Positions 11,854 through 21,762 of a stretch of 64,000 nucleotides of DNA are shown in pieces. The first letter of the stretch is position 1. Every line of letters begins with the position of its first letter. The position numbers and the translations under genes are program-made. This stretch comes from Propionibacteriaceae bacterium AM104-82 (GTDB taxonomy: Bacteria; Actinomycetota; Actinomycetes; Propionibacteriales; Propionibacteriaceae): assembly GCA_027658995.1 (NCBI GenBank), contig JAQDQK010000003.1, positions 144,663 through 208,662 of the forward strand, given 5' to 3'. The notes below the pieces were generated by a model. The model searched no databases, was not told the origin of the DNA, and saw only the letters and a list, made by a program, of their open reading frames with translations.

Positions 11854-12821
11854 GCGATCTGACCGTTGACGTGATCGACGCCAAGGGCAAGAAGGCTGGC
11901 AAGGCCGACCTTCCCGCCGCGCTGTTCGACACGCAGACCAACATCCCCCTGATCCACCAGGTCGTCGTGGCCCAGCTGGCCGCCGCCCGCCAGGGCACGC
12001 ACGACACCAAGACCCGCGCCGAGGTGCGCGGCGGTGGCATCAAGCCGTGGCGCCAGAAGGGCACCGGCCGTGCACGTCACGGTTCGCGTCGCTCGCCGAT
12101 CTGGACCGGCGGTGGCGTCGTCCACGGCCCGACCCCGCGTGACTACTCGCAGCGCACCCCCAAGAAGATGGTCGCCGCCGCTCTGCGTGGCGCCCTCTCT
12201 GACCGCGCTCGTGACGGCCAGGTGTTCGTGATCTCCGAGATCGTCTCGGGCGACAAGCCCTCGACGAAGGGTGCGATCGCGACGCTGACCAAGGTCGCAG
12301 GCGACATCTCCAAGGTGCTCGTCGTGCTCGACCGCTTCGAGGACATCGCCTGGCTGAGCCTGCGCAACGTCCCGACGGTGCACGCGCTCGCCGTCGACCA
12401 GCTCAACACCTACGACGTGCTGGTCAACGACAAGGTGGTCTTCACCTCCGCAGCGCTGGCCGCTTTCGTCGCGGGCCCCGCAACCGGCAAGTCGGTCAAG
12501 GCCGTCGCCACCGAGTCCGAGGCCGCAGCCGAGGCTCCCGTCGCCAAGGCCGCTCCGGCCAAGGCGGCTCCCGCCAAGGAAGCCCCCGCCAAGGAGGCCC
12601 CGGCCGACGAGGCTGAGGTCAACGACGGTGGCTACCGCGGCGACAACCCGCCCGCCGGGTTCGACATCAAGGGCAACGCCGATTCCGGCAAGTACCACAC
12701 GCCCGAGTCGCCCTGGTACGGCCGCACCAAGGCTGAGGTCTGGTTCGACAGTGCCGAGGCAGCAGAGGCCGCCGGGTTCGTCCCGGCAGTCGCCAACAAC
12801 AACGAGGAGAAGGACAAGTGA
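11850..12821 (+). CDS. rplD: 50S ribosomal protein L4 with C-terminal extra domain (sunset-type)
   Basis: Residues 1 to about 210 are a normal L4, including the tunnel-loop region ([18 protein letters not shown]) that lines the peptide exit tunnel. The usual length is 200-220 residues, but this product has 323. The extension has an Ala/Lys/Pro-rich linker (about 214-256, repeated [13 protein letters not shown] units) and a compact domain (about 257-310) with [18 protein letters not shown] followed by an Ala-rich helix ending in AAGF. The YH.P.SPWY.RT..E.WF pattern is the 'sunset' domain that annotation pipelines report at the end of some actinobacterial ribosomal proteins; its role is unknown. 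The extension is in frame, with codon use like the core. L4 may regulate its own operon. Confidence 0.95.
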   Translation: MSDLTVDVIDAKGKKAGKADLPAALFDTQTNIPLIHQVVVAQLAAARQGTHDTKTRAEVRGGGIKPWRQKGTGRARHGSRRSPIWTGGGVVHGPTPRDYSQRTPKKMVAAALRGALSDRARDGQVFVISEIVSGDKPSTKGAIATLTKVAGDISKVLVVLDRFEDIAWLSLRNVPTVHALAVDQLNTYDVLVNDKVVFTSAALAAFVAGPATGKSVKAVATESEAAAEAPVAKAAPAKAAPAKEAPAKEAPADEAEVNDGGYRGDNPPAGFDIKGNADSGKYHTPESPWYGRTKAEVWFDSAEAAEAAGFVPAVANNNEEKDK

Positions 12822-13129
12822 TGACTGCGCTGAAGATCCGCGATCACCGCGACGTCATCCTGCGTCCCGTGGTGAGCGAGAAGAGCTACAACCTGCTCGA
12901 TGACGGCAAGTACACCTTCGTCGTCGCTCCCGATGCCAACAAGACCGAGATCAAGATCGCCATCGAGACGATCTTCGGTGTCAAGGTGGCCTCGGTGAAC
13001 ACCCTCAACCGCCAGGGCAAGCGCCGTCGCACCCGCTACGGGTACGGCAAGAAGGTCGACACCAAGCGTGCGATCATCACCCTCGCTGAGGGCGAGAGCA
13101 TCGACATCTTCGGGGGCCCGGTCGGCTGA
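12821..13129 (+). CDS. rplW: 50S ribosomal protein L23 (uL23)
   Basis: The 102-residue product begins [21 protein letters not shown] and is a normal L23, the docking site for trigger factor and SRP at the tunnel exit. ATG at 12821 shares its A with the rplD stop codon (TGATG), and a GAGGAGAAGGA binding site precedes it within rplD. An overlapping GTG at 12818 is not needed. Confidence 0.97.
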   Translation: MTALKIRDHRDVILRPVVSEKSYNLLDDGKYTFVVAPDANKTEIKIAIETIFGVKVASVNTLNRQGKRRRTRYGYGKKVDTKRAIITLAEGESIDIFGGPVG

Positions 13130-13164
13130 CCGGCGTGCCTCTTACAGAAGAAGGAATTTGACTC

Positions 13165-14001
13165 ATGGGTATCCGTAAGTACAAGCCGACTACGCCGGGC
13201 CGTCGCGGCTCGAGCGTGTCCGACTTCGTCGAGCTCACTCGCTCCACTCCGGAGAAGTCGCTGCTCGCGCCGAAGCCGAAGACCGGCGGTCGTAACAACA
13301 CCGGCCGCATCACCACGCGCCACATCGGCGGCGGCCACAAGCAGGCCTACCGCATCATCGATTTCAAGCGCTACGACAAGGACGGCGTGCCGGCGAAGGT
13401 CGCTCACATCGAGTACGACCCCAACCGCACCGCCCGCATCGCGCTGCTGCACTACGCGGACGGCGAGAAGCGCTACATCATCGCCCCCAACGGGCTGGCA
13501 CAGGGCACCGTCATCTCGGCGGGCGAGGGTTCGGACATCAAGCCGGGCAACAACCTCGAACTGCGCCAGATCCCCGTCGGCACCACGGTGCACGCCGTGG
13601 AACTGCGCCCCGGCGGTGGCGCGAAGCTCGGCCGTTCGGCCGGCTCCGCGATCCAGCTGGTCGCCCGCGAAGGCAAGTACGCCACGCTGCGTCTTCCCTC
13701 CGGCGAAATGCGCATGGTCGACGTCCGCTGCCGCGCCACGATCGGCACGGTCGGCAACGCCGAGCAGTCGAACATTAACTGGGGCAAGGCCGGCCGTAAC
13801 CGCTGGAAGGGCATCCGCCCGACCGTCCGCGGTGTCGTGATGAACCCCGTCGACCACCCGCACGGTGGTGGCGAGGGCCGCACGTCGGGTGGCCGTCACC
13901 CCGTGTCCCCGTGGGGCAAGCCTGAGGGCCGTACCCGCGACAAGAACAAGGCGAGCAACCGTCTTATCGTCCGTCGTCGCAAGACCGGCAAGAAGCGCTG
14001 A
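13165..14001 (+). CDS. rplB: 50S ribosomal protein L2 (uL2)
   Basis: The 278-residue product is a full-length L2 ([20 protein letters not shown]) with the conserved [13 protein letters not shown] segment near residue 230 that contains the histidine close to the peptidyl transferase centre. It starts 35 bases after rplW with an AGAAGGAA binding site. Confidence 0.98.
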   Translation: MGIRKYKPTTPGRRGSSVSDFVELTRSTPEKSLLAPKPKTGGRNNTGRITTRHIGGGHKQAYRIIDFKRYDKDGVPAKVAHIEYDPNRTARIALLHYADGEKRYIIAPNGLAQGTVISAGEGSDIKPGNNLELRQIPVGTTVHAVELRPGGGAKLGRSAGSAIQLVAREGKYATLRLPSGEMRMVDVRCRATIGTVGNAEQSNINWGKAGRNRWKGIRPTVRGVVMNPVDHPHGGGEGRTSGGRHPVSPWGKPEGRTRDKNKASNRLIVRRRKTGKKR

Positions 14002-14019
14002 TAGGGAGCCTGAGGAACA

Positions 14020-14301
14020 ATGCCACGCAGCCTTAAGAAGGGCCCCTTCGTCGACGACCACCTGCTCAAGAAGGTGGAAGTTCAGAACGAAAAGGGCACC
14101 AAGAACGTCATCCGCACCTGGTCGCGCCGCTCGATGATCATTCCCGACATGCTCGGGCACACCATCGCGGTGCACGACGGTCGCAAGCACGTCCCGGTGT
14201 TCGTCACCGAGTCCATGATCGGTCACAAGCTGGGCGAGTTCGCTCCGACGCGTACCTTCAAGGGTCACGTGAAGGACGACAAGAAGGCCCGCCGCCGCTG
14301 A
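14020..14301 (+). CDS. rpsS: 30S ribosomal protein S19 (uS19)
   Basis: The 93-residue product starts [20 protein letters not shown] and carries the [18 protein letters not shown] motif (here [14 protein letters not shown]) of S19 in the 30S head. It has normal length and normal operon position between rplB and rplV. Confidence 0.98.
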   Translation: MPRSLKKGPFVDDHLLKKVEVQNEKGTKNVIRTWSRRSMIIPDMLGHTIAVHDGRKHVPVFVTESMIGHKLGEFAPTRTFKGHVKDDKKARRR

Positions 14302-14328
14302 GGCGCGAGATAAGGAACTGATTCAACT

Positions 14329-14730
14329 ATGAGCAACGAGAACGGCAACAGCCGTCGTCGCGAGGCCCTGCTGGGCGATCGCGACGGCTCGTACGCCATC
14401 GCGCGTCACGTCCGCATGAGCCCCACCAAGGTTCGTCGCGTCATCGATCTGGTCCGCGGCATGGACGTCAAGGACGCCCTGGTCGCCCTCAAGTTCGCCC
14501 CGCAGGCCGCTTCCGAGCCGGTCTACAAGGTCGTCGCCTCGGCGGTCGCCAACGCGGAGACCGCGGAGGGCATGCGCGCCGATGACCTGTACATCTCCAA
14601 GGCGTTCGTCGACGAGGGTGTCACCCTCCGCCGCATCCGCCCGCGGGCCAAGGGGTCGGCCAGCCGCATCCTGAAGCGCGGCTCGCACATCACCGTGGTC
14701 GTCGAACCCCGCGAGACGAAGGGAGCCTGA
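14329..14730 (+). CDS. rplV: 50S ribosomal protein L22 (uL22)
   Basis: The 133-residue product has a short extra N-terminus ([15 protein letters not shown]) before the conserved [22 protein letters not shown] core. The beta-hairpin ([16 protein letters not shown]) lines the exit tunnel and is where macrolide-resistance changes occur in other species; no such change is evident. It is 2 bases before rpsC. Confidence 0.97.
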   Translation: MSNENGNSRRREALLGDRDGSYAIARHVRMSPTKVRRVIDLVRGMDVKDALVALKFAPQAASEPVYKVVASAVANAETAEGMRADDLYISKAFVDEGVTLRRIRPRAKGSASRILKRGSHITVVVEPRETKGA

Positions 14731-14732
14731 TA

Positions 14733-15542
14733 ATGGGCCAGAAGATCAACCCGAACGGCTTCCGCCTCGGCATCACCACCGACCACACCTCCCGTTGGTA
14801 CAGCGACAAGCAGTACTCGGAGTTCGTCGGTGAGGACGTCAAGATCCGTGAGTACCTGACCAAGACGCTCGAGCGCGCAGGCATCTCGTCCATCGAGATC
14901 GAGCGCCGCTCCGAGCGGGTGACCATCTTCCTGCACGCCGCCCGCCCGGGCATCGTCATCGGCCGTAACGGCGCCGAGGCGGAGCGCGTCCGCGCCGAGC
15001 TGGAGAAGCTCACCGGCAAGCAGGTCCAGCTGAACATCCTCGAGGTCAAGAACCCCGAGATCGACGCTCAGCTGGTCGCCCAGGGCATCGCCGAGCAGCT
15101 CGGCGCCCGTGTCGCCTTCCGTCGCGCCATGCGCAAGGCCCAGCAGACCGCCATGCGTGCGGGCGCCAAGGGTATCCGCATCAAGTGCTCCGGTCGTCTC
15201 GGCGGCGCCGAGATGTCGCGCTCCGAGGGTTACCGCGACGGCCAGGTGCCGCTGCACACCCTCCGCGCCGACATCGACTACGGCTTCTACGAGGCCCGCA
15301 CCACGTTCGGCCGCATCGGCGTCAAGGTGTGGATCTACAAGGGCGACGTCGCAGGCACCCGCGCCGAGCGCGCAGCCCAGAAGGCCGCCCGCAACAACGC
15401 GCCGTCCGGTCGTCAGCGTCCGGGCCGTCGTCCGGCCCGCGGTGACCGTGGAGATCGTCCCGAGCGTGGCGGTCGCCGCCGCGCCGACGCAGCTCAGGCT
15501 GACGCCCCCGCTGCGCCCGCAACTGAGAACGCAGGAGCATAA
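14733..15542 (+). CDS. rpsC: 30S ribosomal protein S3 (uS3)
   Basis: The 269-residue product has the N-terminal KH domain with GxxG loop ([13 protein letters not shown], about residue 75), the C-terminal S3 domain and a basic then Ala-rich tail after residue 215 (Arg/Pro/Gly-rich, ending in ATENAGA). Such tails are common in actinobacterial S3. It acts at the mRNA entry channel. Confidence 0.97.
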   Translation: MGQKINPNGFRLGITTDHTSRWYSDKQYSEFVGEDVKIREYLTKTLERAGISSIEIERRSERVTIFLHAARPGIVIGRNGAEAERVRAELEKLTGKQVQLNILEVKNPEIDAQLVAQGIAEQLGARVAFRRAMRKAQQTAMRAGAKGIRIKCSGRLGGAEMSRSEGYRDGQVPLHTLRADIDYGFYEARTTFGRIGVKVWIYKGDVAGTRAERAAQKAARNNAPSGRQRPGRRPARGDRGDRPERGGRRRADAAQADAPAAPATENAGA

Positions 15543-15544
15543 GC

Positions 15545-15964
15545 ATGCTGATTCCTCGTCGAGTTAAGTTCCGTAAGCAGCACCACCCCAAGCGGGACGG
15601 TGCGGCCAAGGGCGGCACCAAGCTCGCCTTCGGTGACTTCGGAATCCAGGCGCTCGAGTCGTCCTACCTGACCAACCGTCAGATCGAGGCCGCTCGTATC
15701 GCCATGACCCGTCACATCAAGCGTGGCGGTAAGGTCTGGATCAACGTGTACCCGGACCGCCCCCTGACCAAGAAGCCTGCCGAGACCCGCATGGGTTCCG
15801 GTAAGGGCTCGCCCGAGTGGTGGGTTGCCAACATCAAGCCCGGACGCGTGCTGTTCGAGCTCTCCGGTGTTCCGGAGGAGGTGGCCCGTGAGGCCATGCG
15901 TCTGGCCATCCACAAGCTGCCGTTCAAGGCACGCTTCATCAAGCGCGAAGCAGGTGACATCTGA
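15545..15964 (+). CDS. rplP: 50S ribosomal protein L16 (uL16)
   Basis: The 139-residue product starts [19 protein letters not shown] and is a standard L16, helping to position the A-site tRNA. It is 2 bases after rpsC, and its stop overlaps the rpmC start (TGATG). Confidence 0.98.
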   Translation: MLIPRRVKFRKQHHPKRDGAAKGGTKLAFGDFGIQALESSYLTNRQIEAARIAMTRHIKRGGKVWINVYPDRPLTKKPAETRMGSGKGSPEWWVANIKPGRVLFELSGVPEEVAREAMRLAIHKLPFKARFIKREAGDI

Positions 15965-16197
15965 TGAGCAAGAACCTCGCCGCACACGACCTGCGTGGTC
16001 TGTCGCGTGATCAGCTCAACGCCAAGGTTGTTGAGCTGAAGGAAGAAGCGTTCGGTCTTCGCTTCCAGGCGGCCACCGGCCAGCTGGAGTCGAGCAGCCG
16101 GCTGCGCAGCGTCCGCAAGGACATCGCCCGCATCTACACCGTGCTGCAGGAGCGCAACCTCGGCATCGTGGACGAGCCCGCTGTTGAGGAGAAGTGA
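15964..16197 (+). CDS. rpmC: 50S ribosomal protein L29 (uL29)
   Basis: The 77-residue product has the two-helix L29 fold with the [11 protein letters not shown] motif and a short tail. It lies near the tunnel exit next to L23. The start ATG overlaps the rplP stop by one base. Confidence 0.97.
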   Translation: MSKNLAAHDLRGLSRDQLNAKVVELKEEAFGLRFQAATGQLESSSRLRSVRKDIARIYTVLQERNLGIVDEPAVEEK

Positions 16198-16199
16198 AC

Positions 16200-16475
16200 A
16201 TGAGCGAAGAGAGCACCACGGCTGAGCGCAGCCGCCGCAAGGTCCTTCAGGGCGTCGTCGTCTCGGACAAGATGGACAAGACCATCGTCGTCCTGGTCGA
16301 GGACCGTGTGAAGCACCCGCTGTACGGCAAGGTCATGACCAAGTCCGAGCGGCTCAAGGCCCACGACGAGAACAACGAAGCCGGCCTCGGCGACCGCGTC
16401 CGCGTCATGGAGACCCGCCCGCTGTCGGCGACGAAGCGCTGGCGCCTGGTCGAGATCATCGAGCGCGCCAAGTAA
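16200..16475 (+). CDS. rpsQ: 30S ribosomal protein S17 (uS17)
   Basis: The 91-residue product is a normal S17 with [20 protein letters not shown] in its OB fold. ATG at 16200 follows a GAGGAGAAG binding site inside the rpmC end; the in-frame GTG at 16194 is rejected as it sits on that site. It is the last gene of the S10 transcript. Confidence 0.97.
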   Translation: MSEESTTAERSRRKVLQGVVVSDKMDKTIVVLVEDRVKHPLYGKVMTKSERLKAHDENNEAGLGDRVRVMETRPLSATKRWRLVEIIERAK

Positions 16476-16485
16476 GCACAAAGTG

Positions 16486-16520
16486 ACGGCCCGTCCCTCT
16501 TTGAGGGGCGGGCCGTTTCT
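16486..16520 (+). terminator. Intrinsic terminator of the S10 operon
   Basis: A GC-rich hairpin with arms 16487-16498 and 16504-16515 (CGGCCCGTCCCT and AGGGGCGGGCCG, one G-U pair) is followed by TTTCT. It separates S10 genes from the sugar cassette. It can also serve the convergent lacI gene, though the T-run is on the plus strand. Confidence 0.85.
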
Positions 16521-16541
16521 CATTGCCTAGGCTTTGATTGG

Positions 16542-17552
16542 CTAAGCCTTCGGGGGAGGGGCGACCGAGCCGCGCCTGGCCATCTCGACGCTGAGGCGCA
16601 CCTCCGCGCCGCGCTCCTGGCTCTCCATCAGGGCGAGCAGCGCCTCGACCGCGGCCTTCGCCTTCGCGGGGATGTCCTGGCGGACGGTGCTGAGGGCGGG
16701 GGAGACGTAGCGGGCCTCCGGCAGGTCGTCGAAGCCGATGATCGACGCCTCGTCGGGCACCGCGACCCCCGACTCGACAAGCCCCTTCAGCAGGCCGATC
16801 GCGATGATGTCTGCCGTGGCGAAGATCCCGGTGGGCCGTTCGGGCGAGGCGGCCAACTCCTGGCCGAGCGCCAGCGCATCGTCGAAGAACGGGGCGCTGT
16901 CGAGCAGCGTGACGGCCTCGCGGTCGAGGCCCGCCTCCGAGACGGCGGCCATGAAGCCGAGGAAGCGTTGGTGGATGACGCCTGGGCGGTCGACGCCCGG
17001 TGCGACCAGCGCGAGGCGACGGTGCCCCGCGGAGATCAGTTCGCGGCCAGCGAGCAGCCCGCCGTGGAAGTCGTCGAGGCCGACCCTGCTGATCCTGCTC
17101 GACGTGGAGTAGTTGTCCACGAACACCAGGGGGAGCCCCAGTTTGCTCTGCACCTCGTCGGCCTCGGAGGTGAAGGCGCCGAGGATGATGGCCCCGTCGA
17201 CGCGCCAACTGCGCAGTTCCTTGGCGGTGACCGCGACGTCGTCGGCGGAGCGGATCATCAGGTACCTGCCCGCCTTCGTCATGCCGCGCTCCACCTCGTC
17301 GAGGAAGATCGAGTCGTGGGGGCTGGGCTGCGGGCGCTCGCCGCTGGCGGCGTGCACAAGGGCCACGATGTTGGAGCGCTTGGTCGCCAGCGCCGTCGCT
17401 GGGCCGTTGGGGACGTAGCCGGTGCGCTCCATGATCTCGCGGATCCGCTCGGCGGTTGCGGCCGAGACCTTGTCGGTGCGGCCGTTGATCACATTGGACA
17501 CGGTCATCGCGCTGACCCCTGCCTCCGCGGCGATGTCTCTGACCGTGATCAC
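16542..17552 (-). CDS. LacI-family repressor of the alpha-glucoside cassette
   Basis: The product has an N-terminal helix-turn-helix (ITVRDIAAEAGVSAMTVSNV, residues 1-20) with the LacI hinge helix, and a periplasmic-binding-protein-like effector domain ending in the IIGFDDLPEARYVSPALSTV pattern. I start it at GTG 17552 because GAAGGGAG precedes that codon; an ATG at 17576 in the same frame has no binding site. It is divergent from the GH13 alpha-glucosidase, whose promoter carries two operator-like sites, so it most likely represses that operon until a maltose-type or other alpha-glucoside inducer binds. The inducer is inference. Confidence 0.9.
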   Translation of the reverse strand: MITVRDIAAEAGVSAMTVSNVINGRTDKVSAATAERIREIMERTGYVPNGPATALATKRSNIVALVHAASGERPQPSPHDSIFLDEVERGMTKAGRYLMIRSADDVAVTAKELRSWRVDGAIILGAFTSEADEVQSKLGLPLVFVDNYSTSSRISRVGLDDFHGGLLAGRELISAGHRRLALVAPGVDRPGVIHQRFLGFMAAVSEAGLDREAVTLLDSAPFFDDALALGQELAASPERPTGIFATADIIAIGLLKGLVESGVAVPDEASIIGFDDLPEARYVSPALSTVRQDIPAKAKAAVEALLALMESQERGAEVRLSVEMARRGSVAPPPKA

Positions 17553-17644
17553 GGGGCTCCCTTCGTTCCGGCGCATCGCTGGGGCGAGATCACATTCGGA
17601 TAACGCCGCTTGACCAGGGGTGCGGACCGAGTCTAGCATTCACG

Positions 17645-17672
17645 TTGACCGGTAAACGTGTACCGGTAAACT
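17645..17672 (+). promoter_or_regulatory. Promoter of the alpha-glucoside operon with two operators
   Basis: TTGACC (17645-17650), 16 bases and TAAACT (17667-17672) form a strong promoter. Two LacI-type sites lie on it: TTGACCGGTAAA (17645-17656) over the -35 and TGTACCGGTAAA (17659-17670) over the -10. The shared direct repeat ACCGGTAAAC has 14-base periodicity, and each copy is an imperfect palindrome around CCGG. Bound repressor would occlude RNA polymerase. Confidence 0.75.
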
Positions 17673-17691
17673 TTGTGGAGGTGAATGCGTC

Positions 17692-19338
17692 GTGACGGAT
17701 CGAGCCGCGGAGAGTGTCGACTGGTGGCGGACGGCGGTAATCTACGAGATCTACCCGCGAAGCTTCGTCGACGGCAACGGCGACGGCGTCGGTGACCTCG
17801 CGGGCGTCCGCTCCGCGCTGCCCTACCTGCACGACCTGGGCGTCGACGCGATCTGGTTCACCCCCTGGTACGCCTCGCCGCTGATCGACGGCGGCTACGA
17901 CGTCGCCGACTACCGGGCGATCCACCCCGAACTCGGCACGCTCGCCGACGCGGAGGCGCTGATCGCGGAGGCCGCCGAGCTTGGCATCCGCACCATCGTC
18001 GACGTGGTGCCCAACCACATCTCCTCCGAGCACCCGTGGTTCGTCGAGGCCCTCGCCTCCGAGCCCGGCTCCGCGGCCCGCGACCGGTTCTGGTTCCGCG
18101 ACGGCCGGGGCGAGGCGGGGGAGCAGCCCCCGACGCACTGGCCCTCCAACTTCCACGGCGCCACCTGGACGCGGGTGCCCGAGGCCGACGGCACGCCCGG
18201 CCAGTGGTACCTGCACCTGTTCACGCCCGAGCAGCCCGACCTCAACTGGGACAACCCGGACGTGATCGCCGAACACGAGGCGGTGCTGCGCTTCTGGTTC
18301 GACCGTGGCGTGGCCGGCATCCGCGTCGACTCCGCGGCCCTGCTCGTCAAGGACCGCGACCTGCCAGAGGTCGGCGACCACCACGAGCCGGGGCGGCACC
18401 CCACCACCGACCGCGACGACGTGCACGACGTCTACCGCGCCTGGCGCCGGGTGACGGACGAATACGAGGGCCGGGTCCTGGTCGGCGAGGTCTGGCTGCC
18501 GGACCCGGCACGGTTTGCCGCCTATCTCCGCCCCGATGAGATGCACACCGCGTTCAACTTCGACTTCATGGTCCGCCCGTGGGACGCGTGGCAGTTGCGC
18601 CAGTCGATCGATACGACGCTCGACGCGCACCGGCCCGTCGGCGCCCCCACCACCTGGGTGCTCTCCAACCACGACATCACCCGCCCCGTGACCCGCTACG
18701 GGCGCGAGGACTCGGGCTTCAACATGGCCGAGAAGCGCTTCGGCATCCCCAGCGACCTGGCGCTCGGCACCCGCCGCGCCCGCGCCGCCGCGCTGCTGAC
18801 CGCCGCGCTTCCCGGCGTCCTCTACATCTACCAGGGCGACGAACTTGGCCTGCCGGAGGTCGAGGACATCCCCGACGACGCGCGCCGCGACCCCATGTAC
18901 CTCTCCGGCGGGGGAGTCGACCCCGGCCGCGACGGCTGCCGGGTGCCACTGCCCTGGGACGCCGACGCCCCCAACCGCGGCTTCTCGCCGACGCCCGTGC
19001 CCACCTGGCTGCCACAGCCCGAGTGGTGGGGCGACTACGCGGCCGCGACCCAGGCCGCCGATCCGGACTCGATGCTGTCGCTGTACCGTGCAGCCATCGC
19101 GCTGCGCAGGAGTCACCCGGCCCTGAGCGGCACCGAGTTCGGCTGGATCGACGGATACGACGCCGACGTGCTCGCCTTCCGGCGCGGCGCCGACGCCCAA
19201 CTGACCTGCCTGGTCAACCTCGGCCGCGACGCCGTCGCGCTGCCCCCCAACGCCCACATCCTGCTGTCGAGCGCCCCACTGCCCGACGGCCGCCTCGAAC
19301 CCGATAACGCCGTCTGGCTCGAGAACAACCACCTCTAA
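17692..19338 (+). CDS. Alpha-glucosidase, GH13
   Basis: The 548-residue intracellular enzyme has all GH13 regions: DVVPNH (region I), GIRVDSAAL with nucleophile Asp213 (region II), VGEVW with acid/base Glu266 (region III) and SNHDITR with Asp328 (region IV). It should hydrolyse short alpha-1,4- or alpha-1,6-glucosides such as maltose, isomaltose or sucrose; the sequence style resembles actinobacterial GH13_30 enzymes, but the linkage is not certain. There is no signal peptide, in line with uptake by the transporter encoded downstream. The start is GTG 17692, with GGAGG at 17677-17681. Confidence 0.93.
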   Translation: MTDRAAESVDWWRTAVIYEIYPRSFVDGNGDGVGDLAGVRSALPYLHDLGVDAIWFTPWYASPLIDGGYDVADYRAIHPELGTLADAEALIAEAAELGIRTIVDVVPNHISSEHPWFVEALASEPGSAARDRFWFRDGRGEAGEQPPTHWPSNFHGATWTRVPEADGTPGQWYLHLFTPEQPDLNWDNPDVIAEHEAVLRFWFDRGVAGIRVDSAALLVKDRDLPEVGDHHEPGRHPTTDRDDVHDVYRAWRRVTDEYEGRVLVGEVWLPDPARFAAYLRPDEMHTAFNFDFMVRPWDAWQLRQSIDTTLDAHRPVGAPTTWVLSNHDITRPVTRYGREDSGFNMAEKRFGIPSDLALGTRRARAAALLTAALPGVLYIYQGDELGLPEVEDIPDDARRDPMYLSGGGVDPGRDGCRVPLPWDADAPNRGFSPTPVPTWLPQPEWWGDYAAATQAADPDSMLSLYRAAIALRRSHPALSGTEFGWIDGYDADVLAFRRGADAQLTCLVNLGRDAVALPPNAHILLSSAPLPDGRLEPDNAVWLENNHL

Positions 19339-19351
19339 GGAGTACGGAGAA

Positions 19352-20761
19352 ATGTCAACCAACCGTCGACCTCTCGCGGCCCTCGTGGCTGCCCTCGTTG
19401 GCGCCGGCGCCCTCGTCGGCTGCTCCGGTGGCACGCCCGCCGGATCCCCCTCGCCCCAGTCCACCGGCGGCGGCGAGGCTGCCGGCCCCGTCACGCTGCG
19501 CGTGGTGTCCCTGCTGCCCGGCTCGGAGCAGGCAGCCATCGACGCCTTCAACGCCCAGGTCAAGGAGTTCGAGGACGCCAACCCCGGCATCGACATCCAG
19601 CCTGAGGAATACGAATGGAAGGCGACCACGTTCGCCGCCCAGCTCGCGGGAGGCACGCTCCCGCAGGTCTTCGAGATCCCGTTCACCGATGCCAAGACCC
19701 TCATCGAGAACAAGCAGATCGCCGACCTCGACAAGCAGTTCCAGACGCTGCCCTACGCGTCCAAGTTCAACCCCGCCATCCTCGACGCGGGCAAGGGCCC
19801 CGACGGCAAGGTCTACGCCATCCCCGGCAAGAACGTCTACGGCGTCGGCCTGCACTACAACCGTGACCTGTTCACGTCCGCCGGTCTCGACCCCGACAAC
19901 CCGCCCAAGACGTGGGACGAGGTCCGTGAGGCCGCCAAGAAGATCGCCGAGAAGAACCCCGGCGTCGCGGGCTACGCGCAGATGACGCAGAACAACACCG
20001 GCGGCTGGCAGCTCGTGGCCAACACCTTCGCCCACGGCGGCCGCGTTCAGGAGGTCAACGCCGACGGCTCCGCCACCTCGACGCTGACCAACGACGGCAC
20101 GAAGGCCGCGCTGCAGATGCTGAAGGACATGCGCTGGGGCGACAACTCGATGGGCGCGAACTTCATGTTCGACTGGGGCTCCATCAACCAGGCCTTCGCC
20201 GCAGGCCAGGTCGCGATGTACACCTCGGGCGCCGACGTCTACACCTCCCTGATCCAGACCAACGGCGTCAAGCCCGAGAGCTACGGCCTGACCGCCATGC
20301 CGCTGCAGGGCGACGACGCGGGCGTGCTGACCGGTGGCACCATGGTCGCGATGCCCGCCTCGGCGACCGACGCCGAGAAGGACGCCGCCATCAAGTGGAT
20401 CGACTTCTTCTACCTCGCGAAGCTGGTCGACAAGGACCGCGCCGTGGCTGACGCCAAGACGCTCGCCGCCAACAACCAGCCCGTCGGCACCCCCGTGCTC
20501 CCGATGTTCAACCGGGCGCAGTGGGAGGAGAACCAGTCGTGGATCAAGGACTACATCAACGTCCCGCTCGATCAGATGAAGGGCTACACCGAGACGATGT
20601 TCGACCTGCCGCTGGTGGGTGAGCCGAGCCAGAAGACGCAGGAGATCTACGCCCTTCTCGACCCGGTCCTGCAGGCGGTCCTCACGGACAAGAACGCCGA
20701 CATCGACGCCCTCCTGAACGACGCGAACACCCAGGCCCAGGCCCTGCTGGACCAGAAGTGA
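19352..20761 (+). CDS. Sugar ABC transporter substrate-binding lipoprotein
   Basis: The 469-residue product has a lipoprotein signal peptide with lipobox LVGC (Cys24) and the family 1 extracellular solute-binding fold seen in MalE-like proteins. It starts 13 bases after the alpha-glucosidase and precedes two permease genes, so it likely delivers an alpha-glucoside oligosaccharide. It is anchored on the outer face of the membrane. Confidence 0.93.
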   Translation: MSTNRRPLAALVAALVGAGALVGCSGGTPAGSPSPQSTGGGEAAGPVTLRVVSLLPGSEQAAIDAFNAQVKEFEDANPGIDIQPEEYEWKATTFAAQLAGGTLPQVFEIPFTDAKTLIENKQIADLDKQFQTLPYASKFNPAILDAGKGPDGKVYAIPGKNVYGVGLHYNRDLFTSAGLDPDNPPKTWDEVREAAKKIAEKNPGVAGYAQMTQNNTGGWQLVANTFAHGGRVQEVNADGSATSTLTNDGTKAALQMLKDMRWGDNSMGANFMFDWGSINQAFAAGQVAMYTSGADVYTSLIQTNGVKPESYGLTAMPLQGDDAGVLTGGTMVAMPASATDAEKDAAIKWIDFFYLAKLVDKDRAVADAKTLAANNQPVGTPVLPMFNRAQWEENQSWIKDYINVPLDQMKGYTETMFDLPLVGEPSQKTQEIYALLDPVLQAVLTDKNADIDALLNDANTQAQALLDQK

Positions 20762-20826
20762 GACCGGCGGGCGCGCCGTGACCCCCCTGCGGCGCGCCCG
20801 CCCACAACCTTGAGGAGAATCACCAC

Positions 20827-21762
20827 GTGAGCAGCACCAACATCCCAGCCCGACGCCTCGGCATCGGGGCACGACTCAGGAACTGGGTCCGCGGCGGGGG
20901 AATCAGCACGCTGGTCTTCGCCCTGCCGCTGCTGCTCATCTTCGGGCTCTTCTCGTGGCTGCCGATCGTGAAGTCGGTGATCATGAGCTTCCAGAAGACG
21001 AACCTGGTGGCCCCGCCCGAGTTCGTCGCCCTGGACAACTTCGCGTTCGTGCTTTCGGACCCGCTGCTCGGCATCGCGGTGCGCAACACGCTGTACTTCG
21101 CGTTCCTCGCCCTGCTGATCGGCTTCCCGATCCCGCTGGTGGTCGCGGTGCTGATGAGCGAGGTCCGCAAGGCGAAGGGGCTGTACTCGGCGCTGGCCTA
21201 CCTGCCCGTCGTGGTGCCGCCCGTGGTGTCGGTGCTGCTGTGGAAGTTCTTCTACGACGCGAGCCCGACGGGCCTGTTCAACACGATCCTCGGCTGGGTC
21301 GGGCTCGGCCCGTTCCCGTGGCTGCAGGACTCGACGTGGGCGATGCCTTCCCTGGTGCTCGCCGCGACCTGGGCGGGCGCGGGCGGCACCATCATCATCT
21401 ACCTCGCCGCCCTGACCGGCGTGCCCCCCGAGTTGTACGAGGCCGCCGAGATGGACGGCGCGGGCATCTGGCGCAAGATCTGGCACGTCACGCTCCCGCA
21501 GTTGCGCGGCGTGATCTACATCACCTTGATCCTGCAGATCATCGCGACGGCGCAGGTCTTCCTCGAGCCCTACCTGTTCACGGGGGGCGGCCCCGCTCAC
21601 GCCACCATCACGGTGCTGCTGCTGATCTACAACTACGCCTTCGCCAACAGCCTCGGCGGCAACTACGGCGCAGCGACCGCGCTCTCGCTGATGCTGGCAG
21701 GCTTCCTCGCCGTGTTCTCGCTGATCTACTTCCGCCTCACCAGTTCCTGGAGCAAGTCGTGA
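20827..21762 (+). CDS. Sugar ABC transporter permease, MalF-like
   Basis: The 311-residue product has about six transmembrane helices and the EAA loop (EAAEMDGAGIWRKIWHVTLP, about residue 205) that docks the ATPase. The start is GTG 20827, after GAGGAGAATCACCAC. It overlaps the next permease by 4 bases. It follows the binding-protein gene after 65 bases. Confidence 0.93.
   Translation: MSSTNIPARRLGIGARLRNWVRGGGISTLVFALPLLLIFGLFSWLPIVKSVIMSFQKTNLVAPPEFVALDNFAFVLSDPLLGIAVRNTLYFAFLALLIGFPIPLVVAVLMSEVRKAKGLYSALAYLPVVVPPVVSVLLWKFFYDASPTGLFNTILGWVGLGPFPWLQDSTWAMPSLVLAATWAGAGGTIIIYLAALTGVPPELYEAAEMDGAGIWRKIWHVTLPQLRGVIYITLILQIIATAQVFLEPYLFTGGGPAHATITVLLLIYNYAFANSLGGNYGAATALSLMLAGFLAVFSLIYFRLTSSWSKS

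Noticed and set aside
17690..18600. Trehalose synthase considered for the GH13 gene.
   Set aside because: The size is similar, but the cassette with LacI and an importer, and the GIRVDSAAL region, fit an alpha-glucosidase better.
19355..20872. A 505-codon minus-strand frame over the binding-protein gene.
   Set aside because: It is a shadow of the plus-strand lipoprotein gene; no start signal or motif.
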